This document shows positions 1 through 6,843 of a stretch of 64,000 nt of DNA, piece after piece. This stretch comes from Nocardia amamiensis. Lineage in GTDB: Bacteria > Actinomycetota > Actinomycetes > Mycobacteriales > Mycobacteriaceae. A program made the position numbers and the translations under genes. The stretch's first letter is position 1. Each line of letters begins with the position of its first letter. The notes under the pieces were generated by a model. It saw nothing but the letters and a program-made list of their open reading frames with translations, ran no database searches and was not told the origin of the DNA. Location: assembly GCF_015477605.1 (NCBI RefSeq), contig NZ_JADLQX010000004.1, positions 248,001-312,000 on the forward strand. Reading direction: 5' to 3'.

Positions 1-132
1 CGCGGCGTGGTCGTCACCGGATGCGTTGTCCCGCGCGGTGGCAACCGTGACGACCGCGGCGATCGCAACGCTGAGCACCGCGCCCGCGCCCAGCAGCGCC
101 AGTGGTGGTCGACCGGAACCTCGCGTGATCAC
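1..132 (-). CDS. Hypothetical membrane or secreted protein, N-terminal part only
   Basis: This is the first 44 codons of a gene that runs off the left edge of the window. The GTG start overlaps the stop of the upstream gene by four bases (GTGA at 132-129), which indicates translational coupling in the same operon. The visible N-terminus has a short basic stretch followed by a hydrophobic segment (about residues 10-33), so it is either a signal peptide or a membrane anchor. A polar stretch rich in Asp and His follows. Nothing in the visible part identifies a family. Its position at the end of an eight-gene minus-strand run suggests another envelope component of the same apparatus. A frame elsewhere on this strand is unlikely given the coupled start. 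Confidence 0.6.
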   Translation of the reverse strand, partial: MITRGSGRPPLALLGAGAVLSVAIAAVVTVATARDNASGDDHAA

Positions 133-941
133 CACTTCGTCCACCCCGCCAGCGACTCGAGATACTCCGTCTGCGCGTTGTTGGACGTCGAAGGCTTCAA
201 CCGCCAGTCACCCGCGTCCCACACCATGACCAGGCGAGTCGCCGCCCACAGCTGTTTGCCGTCCACCACCGGTCCCCTGGTTGCCAGGCGGACGATGGCG
301 AGATCGTCGGCGTAATCGTCGACTTTGAACGCGTCGGAGGCGACGAAGTAGCGGGTCACCTTCTCCGGCTGCTGCTCGGGCAGGCGGTCGTCGGCCAGCG
401 CCTTGTCATAGGCGGCGATCTGCTGCGCGGAGACCCGGACCTGACGCACATACAGGTCACGGTGAGCGGGACGAGCGTTGAGCCGGTAGGTGATCTGCGC
501 TGCCGCCAGCACCGCGCCCTGCGGGGTGTGCGAGTACCCGACGGCCAGGTCGTCCTCGATGCGGGTGGGCCCGTCGGAGGTGGAGAAGGGCACCGAGGCG
601 CCGTACACCCGCTGCCAGCCGTGCGGCTCGGTGGTGCCTTCCGGCGCCGCGGTCAGCCAGTCCGGGTCGGTCGGCTTGCGCTGCCGCGTCGGATCCTGCG
701 GAAGCGGTTGTCCCGGTGCGCTGTTCGGCACATCGACGCGCCTGCCGAGGATGTCCACTTCGGGGCTGGCGAAACCGGTGCCGCCGGAACCCTCGGAGAC
801 GGCCGGAGCGCCGCCCACGCCTTCGTCGTCGCGGCCGACGAAGACGAAGATGCCGACGACCACGATGAGCGCCAGCACGGCGGCGGACGCGACGACACCG
901 AACGAGACACGATCACGCGCGTACGACTGGTTGTCGCTCAC
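129..941 (-). CDS. Single-pass membrane protein with extracytoplasmic domain (DUF8175-like)
   Basis: The 270-residue product has a short cytoplasmic N-terminus, one transmembrane helix (about residues 13-34), a Gly/Pro-rich linker and a large extracytoplasmic domain. The domain has the pattern GYSHTPQGAVLAA near its start and ends in a Trp-rich stretch (GDWRLKPST). The upstream lipoprotein at 1018-1674 shares this arrangement (FEHSPRGAGVAA, then DDWRLRLPD), so the two are probably paralogues. I recall such proteins as DUF8175, found beside actinobacterial T4SS-like conjugation genes, but I could not check this. A structural role outside the membrane is an inference. The next gene starts inside its stop codon. 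Confidence 0.72.
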   Translation of the reverse strand: MSDNQSYARDRVSFGVVASAAVLALIVVVGIFVFVGRDDEGVGGAPAVSEGSGGTGFASPEVDILGRRVDVPNSAPGQPLPQDPTRQRKPTDPDWLTAAPEGTTEPHGWQRVYGASVPFSTSDGPTRIEDDLAVGYSHTPQGAVLAAAQITYRLNARPAHRDLYVRQVRVSAQQIAAYDKALADDRLPEQQPEKVTRYFVASDAFKVDDYADDLAIVRLATRGPVVDGKQLWAATRLVMVWDAGDWRLKPSTSNNAQTEYLESLAGWTKW

Positions 942-1017
942 GACTGCGCCTCGCTGGCGCTCAGCTCCGTCGTGCGCGAAGGCGCGCTGCGTCCTCGGTT
1001 CGCTCGCTGGCGCTCGC

Positions 1018-1674
1018 TCACGTCGGTGCCTCCAATTTCACGATGCCAGTGGGTAATGCGTCGATCGAGTCGATGGGTCGTGCGGTCGAGCCGGGGTCGG
1101 GCAGTCGTAATCTCCAGTCGTCGCCGAACCACTCGACGGCGGTGTGGTGCACCGCCGTGGACCGGTCGGAATACACGGTGTACACGTCGACGGTGGAGTG
1201 CTGCTCGGTGTATCCGGTGATCTGGTAGCCGAGCAGCCTGGGCGCGAACTCGGGGCTCGCCGGACCGGTGATCGACAGCTGCACCCGATTGATCGCCCAC
1301 TCGTCCTTGGCCGGGCCCGGAACGACTTCCCGCGCGGCCACTTTCGCCCACTGGGTATCGGCGGCAATCGCCAGCCGCACGGAATGGGTTATCGCGGCGA
1401 CGCCTGCGCCGCGCGGGGAATGCTCGAAACCGGTTGCCGCGCCGTCAGCCATCGACTTCGGGCCCTGGTCGGTGACCGGCAGCGGCACGCCTTGGAACGG
1501 CTGCCAGCGCACGTTGGTCGGAGACGCGGCCAGATCAGGTCCGCCCATGTCGTCGCCACCGCCGCAGCCGACCGCCGCAGCCACCAGCGCGGCGCCGACG
1601 AATCCGGCAGCGGGCAGGCGGATCTCGCACCGCCACCCGGTGCCGTCCGTCGGCCGCATTACCGTGGAAGTCAT
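1018..1674 (-). CDS. Putative lipoprotein, paralogue of the downstream membrane protein
   Basis: The 218-residue product starts at the ATG at 1674 (MTSTVMRP). The open frame extends further upstream, but that part is Arg-rich and overlaps the preceding gene. After a basic N-terminus comes a hydrophobic segment ending in AAAVGCGGG, a reasonable lipobox, so the protein is probably anchored to the outer face of the membrane. The exported domain carries FEHSPRGAGVAA and a terminal DDWRLRLPD, matching positions in the 129-941 product. The pair therefore looks like a duplicated exported domain, one copy lipidated and one membrane-spanning. No catalytic motif is visible. The function is unknown and probably structural within the cluster. 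Confidence 0.68.
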   Translation of the reverse strand: MTSTVMRPTDGTGWRCEIRLPAAGFVGAALVAAAVGCGGGDDMGGPDLAASPTNVRWQPFQGVPLPVTDQGPKSMADGAATGFEHSPRGAGVAAITHSVRLAIAADTQWAKVAAREVVPGPAKDEWAINRVQLSITGPASPEFAPRLLGYQITGYTEQHSTVDVYTVYSDRSTAVHHTAVEWFGDDWRLRLPDPGSTARPIDSIDALPTGIVKLEAPT

Positions 1675-1702
1675 TCCCGCGTCGTCCCCATCCCGTTGCG
1701 GC

Positions 1703-1978
1703 TCACGCGGGCAGGAACGCCAGGGCGATCCCCGACGCCGTGCTCGCCACCACCGCACCCAGCAGGCTCATCAGCACACCGTGCGAGGCGTCGTTCATGG
1801 CCAGATCGCTGCGGAAGGTCAGCCACAGCTTCCCCGCCGACACGATCATCCAGGCCAGGCACACCAGCAGCACGAACCACAACAGCCAGTTCAGCAACTG
1901 CATCAGCGGTGCGAGGACTTCGGCGGGCATCCGTTTGTAGGCCAGCAATTCGGCGGCCGACATGCGCACGGTACTCAT
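1703..1978 (-). CDS. Small two-helix membrane protein (VirB2/TrbC-like topology)
   Basis: This 91-residue protein is read from the ATG at 1978 (MSTVRMSAAELL). Longer versions of the frame overlap the upstream gene and are Arg-rich. It has two hydrophobic helices, roughly residues 28-50 and 68-90, separated by a short polar loop. Its helices align with those of the next gene upstream (LLWFVLLVCLAWMIVSAGKL against LTWFVLLSGICGIVYAGGKF, and VVAST against VVATS), so the two are tandem paralogues. Size and topology recall VirB2/TrbC pilin-like subunits and the DUF6112 proteins I remember from actinobacterial conjugation clusters. That assignment is an inference from topology and neighbours only. 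Confidence 0.7.
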   Translation of the reverse strand: MSTVRMSAAELLAYKRMPAEVLAPLMQLLNWLLWFVLLVCLAWMIVSAGKLWLTFRSDLAMNDASHGVLMSLLGAVVASTASGIALAFLPA

Positions 1979-1986
1979 CGCGGACC

Positions 1987-2283
1987 TCAGGTGCCGATCA
2001 CGGCGTTCATGATGGTGCCTGCGCTGGTGGCGACCACGCCGCCGATCATTGCTCCGGCCACCATCTTCGGCGATTCGAGACCACCGCCGGTCCACTTCTC
2101 CCACGCGAACTTGCCGCCCGCGTAGACGATGCCGCAGATTCCGGACAGCAGGACGAACCAGGTGAGATACCGCACCAGCTGCAAGATCTTCTCCGAGCCC
2201 GGCGGCGCTTCGGGCGTCGGATTACCGACTTGCGCCAGTACGGTGCCGTACGTGTCCTGCACGGCGAGGAGGATCATGCTCAT
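1987..2283 (-). CDS. Small two-helix membrane protein (VirB2/TrbC-like topology), paralogue
   Basis: The 98-residue product has a polar, Pro-rich N-terminus, one helix at about residues 38-60 and a second at about 72-96 that is rich in small residues. It lies eight bases upstream of its paralogue at 1703-1978 and 50 bases downstream of an NTPase-like gene. Two adjacent versions of a small double-helix membrane protein suggest a hetero-oligomeric membrane channel or pilus base, by analogy with VirB2/TrbC. There is no classical cleavable signal peptide, so insertion would use the first helix as anchor. The closest family I recall is DUF6112, and I cannot confirm it. Confidence 0.72.
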   Translation of the reverse strand: MSMILLAVQDTYGTVLAQVGNPTPEAPPGSEKILQLVRYLTWFVLLSGICGIVYAGGKFAWEKWTGGGLESPKMVAGAMIGGVVATSAGTIMNAVIGT

Positions 2284-2334
2284 CGGGTGCCTTTCTCGAA
2301 TAGTGGTGTGTTGTCGCCGATTCGATGCGTACGT

Positions 2335-3003
2335 TCACTGATCGGGCGGCTTCCGCAGATCCGGACCCCGGCGATCGAAGGTGGCCTCCTCCAGTGCCGT
2401 CCGAGCGGCCGCGACGATGTCGGCGCCGAGCTCCCGGACATCGAGCGGGACTTCCTCCAGCAGATCGAGCTTGCGCTTCTTCGGTGGCAGCGGATCGCCG
2501 GGCGACCACACCGGCAGCTGCTCCGGTTCGACCAGTGTCCATTCCTCGTACCACGGCACCTGCCACACCTGTCCGGCCAGCGAGCCCACCACGTCGCGGT
2601 AGCGCCGGATCTCGGGAGCCATCCTGCCGGGACGCGCGGCGACCGTGATCAGGCCGAGCACCTCGGAAGGGCCGGCGAAACCCGAAAGATGTTGGCGCAG
2701 CAGGTCGTGCGCGCGGGACAGCCCGCCGATGGTCTCCCTGGCGACGAGGACGACGAACGGACTCTCGCGGTCGAAGACGCCGGGCCAGCGGCGGCCCGAA
2801 TCCGCCGCGGGCGCAAGCACATGCGCGAGGGTACTGGCTCCAGCCCCGCCGTGCACACCCAGCAGCCAGACCAGCGGCGCGCGGCCGACGCCGGGCACCG
2901 GTCGGTCCCAGATGGCGGCACGACGCGCCTCCGGCGGGGCGATCACACCGGCGGGCGCGGGATCGGGGTCGGGCTGACGCGGAAAAATCATGGCGGCGGT
3001 CAT
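2335..3003 (-). CDS. ParA/MinD-like P-loop protein lacking the Walker A lysine (DUF6668-like)
   Basis: This 222-residue cytoplasmic protein carries the P-loop-like stretch LLGVHGGAGAST at about residues 47-58. The spacing is that of a deviant Walker A of the ParA/MinD type, but the lysines expected there are replaced by His and Ala. A hydrophobic strand, FVVLVARETIGG, follows where a switch region might lie. The C-terminus is charged and likely helical. Its ATG overlaps the stop of the upstream NTPase-like gene by four bases, so the two are probably made in fixed ratio. It may be a non-hydrolysing partner of that protein. I recall DUF6668 proteins with this pattern beside T4SS-like genes, which is unverified. 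Confidence 0.7.
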   Translation of the reverse strand: MTAAMIFPRQPDPDPAPAGVIAPPEARRAAIWDRPVPGVGRAPLVWLLGVHGGAGASTLAHVLAPAADSGRRWPGVFDRESPFVVLVARETIGGLSRAHDLLRQHLSGFAGPSEVLGLITVAARPGRMAPEIRRYRDVVGSLAGQVWQVPWYEEWTLVEPEQLPVWSPGDPLPPKKRKLDLLEEVPLDVRELGADIVAAARTALEEATFDRRGPDLRKPPDQ

Positions 3004-3875
3004 GATGCCACCCCGGCGAGCAGACGCCCATATGCCCGGCGCGTCTCGGCGGCCAGCGAGGCGTGCCGCACGAGTTCACCACGGGCCAGGTGTGGATCGT
3101 ACGGAATCTCCCTGATGTCGCGAACCCATCCGGAGAGGTGCTCGCGCAAATGATCCGCTACCCGCGAGTCCCCGTCCGGATACTGGTGTGAGACGACGAT
3201 GGTCGTATCGCCGACGACGCCACCATCTCCCTCGGCGGTGTCGCCGAACTGGTCGTCGAGCCATTCCAGCGCGACCCGCAACCGGTTGGCCGCGTCGTTG
3301 CGCGCCGGAATCGTCAGCACCAGAGCCACATCCGAGTCGTCGAGCAAGGGCAGCAGTTGCCTGGCGGCAATCGGATGTCCTCCGTCGTAGACCGCGGTGT
3401 ATCCCGCGTCGCGTACCGCGCGGGCGACCGTGAGATACGTCGCACGTCTGCGCAGCGGCGCGGCATCGCGCCACAGCAGTCCGATGCCCGACGTCGCGCG
3501 CGACAGGCATTCCTTCAACGGCGCGGGCTCGTCGCCACCGCGACCGTACAACCAGGACTGCAGGCTGATCGGGTGCAGATGCTCGTCCGCCCCACGCAGT
3601 GCGAGATCGCTGCCCGCCGAGGTCGCGTCCACCGCCACCGTCGGCGTCCCGCCCGTGCCGAGCTCACCCGCCAGACCCAATGCCGTCGTGGTGGTGCCCG
3701 CGCCACCGCATCCGCCGACCACCAGAATCGACCGTTGCGCGGAATGATCCGCCCCTGACCCCTCATCCCTGTCGCGCCGCAAACGCACCACCGGAGCCTT
3801 GGAGCGCACCGGCCGACCCGACGATTCGCCCGCCCCGGGCGCCTCGTCGAGCCAGCGGCTCCAGTCCTCTCCCAT
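3000..3875 (-). CDS. ParA/MinD/CpsD-like ATPase-fold protein with lysine-less P-loop
   Basis: The 291-residue product has a disordered N-terminus of about 45 residues and then a SIMIBI-class fold. ILVVGGCGGAGTTTT is at about residues 50-64 in the Walker A position and VAVDATSAGSDLA follows, resembling the switch I Asp of MinD. VALVLTIPARNDAANR sits where MinD-like proteins have the base-binding region. The signature lysines of a deviant Walker A (KGGxGK) are both absent, as in the next gene, so ATP hydrolysis is doubtful. ParA-like proteins drive positioning or energise secretion machines. A scaffold or nucleotide-sensor role in the surrounding membrane complex is my inference. It ends in a four-base overlap with the next gene. 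Confidence 0.72.
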   Translation of the reverse strand: MGEDWSRWLDEAPGAGESSGRPVRSKAPVVRLRRDRDEGSGADHSAQRSILVVGGCGGAGTTTTALGLAGELGTGGTPTVAVDATSAGSDLALRGADEHLHPISLQSWLYGRGGDEPAPLKECLSRATSGIGLLWRDAAPLRRRATYLTVARAVRDAGYTAVYDGGHPIAARQLLPLLDDSDVALVLTIPARNDAANRLRVALEWLDDQFGDTAEGDGGVVGDTTIVVSHQYPDGDSRVADHLREHLSGWVRDIREIPYDPHLARGELVRHASLAAETRRAYGRLLAGVAS

Positions 3876-3891
3876 CGCCTCTGCTCTCCTT

Positions 3892-4872
3892 TTATCCGGC
3901 CGCGATCCCCATGATGAGGGTGCGGCCGTCGATCACCGCGGTGGTGACCATCTGCCTGTTGTACGTGGCGGGCACACCGCCGGGCCGGTATTCGGTGACC
4001 TCCACCGAATACCGGTTGTCACCGATCGTCACGATCCGTACGCAATGCGTGGTGCCGACCGGGACGGTATCGATACCCCGTTGGATGACCCACGCGGGCT
4101 GCACGGCGGCGTCCGGTGCGACCGCCGCCCTGGCGCGCTCCCCGGAACGTTCGACGTAGTACGCGTGCTGGAACAACAGCACCGCGTCCGGCCCGGAGGT
4201 CGTCCCGCCTGCCTCCGCGCTGCGCACGATCGCCTCGCTGCGTTCGGTCGGGCAAGCGCCCGCGCCGGCCGCCTGCGCACTGCCGACGGTGAGCTGCACT
4301 GATGCGGGCCCGCGCGAGTCTCGCGACGCTGCGGCGCGATCGGCCGCCGTACGCACCACGACCAGCACGCACACGGCGGCCGCGGCCAGTACCAGCACCG
4401 CCGCGATCACGATGATCAGGATGCGGGCCCTGCGCATGGCGGGGTGGTCGCGGGCGGCCTGGCGCAGCGCCCGCGACACGCGTGGACGCGGGCTGTCGAC
4501 CTGATCGGTCTCGTCGCCGGCCCATGGGATCCGTGCTGGATCGGCCTGCCGCGGCGCGACGTAGTCGTCGTCTGGGCCGGGCGCCCGGCCGTTGACCACC
4601 CAATCCGACCAGCCGCCGGTGAATTCGCTGCGCTGCGCGGGTAGGTCCGCCGGGATGTCGTCGGTCCTGCGCTGCGCGGGTAGGTCCGCCGGGACGTCGT
4701 CGGTCCTGCGCTGCCGCGTTTCGTCGTCGTCGCGGATGGAGCGCCGAGCGGGGAGGTCGTCCTCCGCGGGGATGATGGTGTTCGCCTCACTCCGGCCTTC
4801 GGCTTCCGGGGCACCGGTTTCCGGCTCCAAAGCGCCGTACCAGCGGGAGAGTTGTTTGTACGACTTCAACAT
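3892..4872 (-). CDS. Single-pass membrane protein with repeat-containing cytoplasmic tail and exported NTF2-like domain
   Basis: The 326-residue protein begins with an acidic, disordered cytoplasmic region of about 145 residues. This region includes two copies of a 13-residue unit (RRTDDVPADLPAQ). One transmembrane helix follows (about 151-173), then an exported domain of about 150 residues with DAVLLFQHAYYVERSGERAR, which resembles an NTF2-like or VirB8-like fold. VirB8 proteins of type IV secretion systems have the same layout: short cytoplasmic part, one helix, NTF2-like periplasmic domain. The match is topological only. It is the first gene of the minus-strand cluster, 17 bases upstream of the ParA-like gene. 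Confidence 0.68.
   Translation of the reverse strand: MLKSYKQLSRWYGALEPETGAPEAEGRSEANTIIPAEDDLPARRSIRDDDETRQRRTDDVPADLPAQRRTDDIPADLPAQRSEFTGGWSDWVVNGRAPGPDDDYVAPRQADPARIPWAGDETDQVDSPRPRVSRALRQAARDHPAMRRARILIIVIAAVLVLAAAAVCVLVVVRTAADRAAASRDSRGPASVQLTVGSAQAAGAGACPTERSEAIVRSAEAGGTTSGPDAVLLFQHAYYVERSGERARAAVAPDAAVQPAWVIQRGIDTVPVGTTHCVRIVTIGDNRYSVEVTEYRPGGVPATYNRQMVTTAVIDGRTLIMGIAAG
4628..4705. repeat. 39-bp in-frame tandem repeat, two copies plus a partial third
   Basis: Two adjacent 39-bp units differ at one base (gggatg against gggacg) and are followed by nine bases of a third unit. The length is a multiple of three, so each unit encodes 13 residues of the cytoplasmic tail of the 3892-4872 protein. 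The near identity suggests a recent slippage or duplication event, and copy number could differ between strains. Confidence 0.85.
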
Positions 4873-4929
4873 TCCCCCATTCCCGCAGAGCAGGGCACGC
4901 AGTATCGCATCGTCGGACCCTCTCGGCGA

Positions 4930-6558
4930 TCAGTTCGTGGAGAACGGGTAGGTGTTGGGCGTGCCGGTTCGGTCGGTGGGCGGAATCGATGTCACGCCGC
5001 CGGATGAGGCGCCATCGGCTCCTGTCCCGAACGGAAATTGTCCCGTACCGGACGAACTCGGCGTGGGCGACGCGCCGGAGCTGTCGCCGAAGAATCCGGT
5101 CGGCTGCTTCTCCAGCACCGCACGCGGCGTGGCATTGCTGCCGAAAGCGTCGGCGATGTCGCGCGCGACGGCCGCGAACCACTCGGCGACGAAGTGAGTG
5201 GGAGCAGCACCATTCGCCGCGACGGTCGCACTGTTGTAGGCGGTGTGCCGCTGAATGGTGTCCCAGTAGCGCACCCACGTGGTCGTGTTCAGCAGCTCGC
5301 TGTTGTCGGTGATGCTCTGCACCACCGCGTCGAATGCCTGCGTGACCAACCGGGCGCCGGTGGTCGGCGGAACAAGCTGCGGGATGGCGCCGAGCAGCTT
5401 CGCGCCGAGCGACAGCAGCGCGACCGGCGGATTGGACAGGCCCGCGGTGGCCAGTTCGGAGATGGCCGCCGGATTGATGATCGTCCTGACCACCGTGACC
5501 ACGGCGTTCAACCCGATCATGCCGATCTTGAGCACGGCCTGCAGCGCGCCGGGCAGATCCAGGGGGGTGCGCGGATCCGAGGCGTCGGCGAGGCGCTGGG
5601 AGATCGACTTCTTCGGCGAGATCGACAGGGTCGCCAGCGAATTGCCCTGCACGTCCTCGTTGACCACCTCGGAAACGGTCTTGATCGAGCTGAACGCCAG
5701 CGCCTGCGCGATCGACACCAGCGAAGCGATCGGGTCGCCGCCGCTGAGCTTGGATTGGCCGACGAGGTTGGCGACCGCCTTCAGGACCGGCGCGCCCTCG
5801 GGGGCGTCGCAGGCGAGATCGCCCGCCGCGCAAAAGCTCGCGACGCGACCGGTGAGCGCCCCGAAGTCGGCGGCTCGGTCCCGCTCCGGTCCGATCCCGC
5901 CGCCGCTGGCCGGCGCCAGCGGCAGAGCCGCGAGGGACCCGAGCCGATCGCCCGAGGTTCCCGGCGCGGCGTCCGGTGTCGCCTTGCCCGGTGCGCCGGG
6001 GAACAGCGGCGCGCCCGCGTTGCGGGTCGGGTCGCCGAACAAGGCCACCGCGGCGACCTTCTCGGCGGGCAGCACGCCTTGGCCGTGGCCGATTTCCTGG
6101 GCGAACATCGACGCGACGTGGGCGCCCTGTGAATAGCCGACTATCGCGAAGCGGGTGTTCGGACAGGTGTCGGCGACGGTCGCGGCCATGGTCCGCAAAC
6201 GGGTGAGCCCACCCGCCACCGACTCCGAGTACGGCACGGCGCCACCGGCTGTCGCGCCGCCGAAGCCGGATTCGTATGGCACGTAAGCGCGGTCGACCAG
6301 ACCGGTGTCAGGGGCCTTGGCCAGCATCGGCCGGAAAACCGTCGAGAGCATGCCGGTATCGGTACTGGGCGCAGCGTCCGGCGATGATTCACCGGTGCCT
6401 TGAATCCCCAAGGCGTACAAGGCAGGACAGGCCGCGATCGAGATGTTCGTGGAGGGGCCAGCGGGATTCGGCGGCTGTGCCGCTGCGACTCCGGCGGTCG
6501 CCACAGCCACGGCGAATGCGACCAGCATCCCCGAGACTCGTGCCGTGTATCCAGTCAT
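4930..6558 (-). CDS. Secreted cutinase-family serine esterase with long extension
   Basis: The ATG at 6558 gives 542 residues; a TTG four codons upstream is an alternative start. A signal peptide runs to about residue 27 (ATAGVAAA). The mature part starts with the cutinase pattern: a Cys near ACPALYALGIQGTGES, the nucleophile elbow GYSQGA (Ser at about 144), FGDPTRN and a Cys pair (FCAAGDLACD). Cutinases are normally about 200 residues. Here roughly 230 residues lie between the Asp/Cys region and THFVAEWF, a plausible site for the catalytic His. The C-terminus is Ser/Gly/Pro-rich. It probably hydrolyses lipid or polyester substrates outside the cell. It lies 57 bp upstream of the membrane cluster on the same strand and may be co-transcribed with it. 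Confidence 0.85.
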   Translation of the reverse strand: MTGYTARVSGMLVAFAVAVATAGVAAAQPPNPAGPSTNISIAACPALYALGIQGTGESSPDAAPSTDTGMLSTVFRPMLAKAPDTGLVDRAYVPYESGFGGATAGGAVPYSESVAGGLTRLRTMAATVADTCPNTRFAIVGYSQGAHVASMFAQEIGHGQGVLPAEKVAAVALFGDPTRNAGAPLFPGAPGKATPDAAPGTSGDRLGSLAALPLAPASGGGIGPERDRAADFGALTGRVASFCAAGDLACDAPEGAPVLKAVANLVGQSKLSGGDPIASLVSIAQALAFSSIKTVSEVVNEDVQGNSLATLSISPKKSISQRLADASDPRTPLDLPGALQAVLKIGMIGLNAVVTVVRTIINPAAISELATAGLSNPPVALLSLGAKLLGAIPQLVPPTTGARLVTQAFDAVVQSITDNSELLNTTTWVRYWDTIQRHTAYNSATVAANGAAPTHFVAEWFAAVARDIADAFGSNATPRAVLEKQPTGFFGDSSGASPTPSSSGTGQFPFGTGADGASSGGVTSIPPTDRTGTPNTYPFSTN

Positions 6559-6843
6559 AGCGATCCGCAATCAAGTCGTTTGCCGCAACTACCCTCAACG
6601 CCATGAAACGCCATAGACCGTAACAGATTCCGGCTATTACCGCCGCATCGACGGAAATCTTCCACGAAACGCCGATCGGCACACGACACGCCGTAGCGGG
6701 TCCCGGCAGACGACCCGGTAAGTTTCCGGTGGCCCGTAGCCACCGGAGCTTAGGACAGCCTAGGGAAACTCGACCACGCCACGCGAAACCGCTTGGAACC
6801 TCAGCTAATTGACAGCAACGGCAGATAAGAGAACCGCGACCGG

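Noticed and set aside
943..1020. Repeated TCGCTGGCGCTC motif between two left-edge genes
   Set aside because: The 12-mer occurs twice within 70 bp, but similar CGCTCGCTGGCG strings are common background in high-GC actinobacterial DNA. No dyad or defined unit length supports a functional element.
1144..3153. Plus-strand frame of about 670 codons across the left-edge cluster
   Set aside because: It crosses five minus-strand genes that have membrane helices, overlaps and starts in good order. Its own composition is Arg/Pro-rich with no motif.
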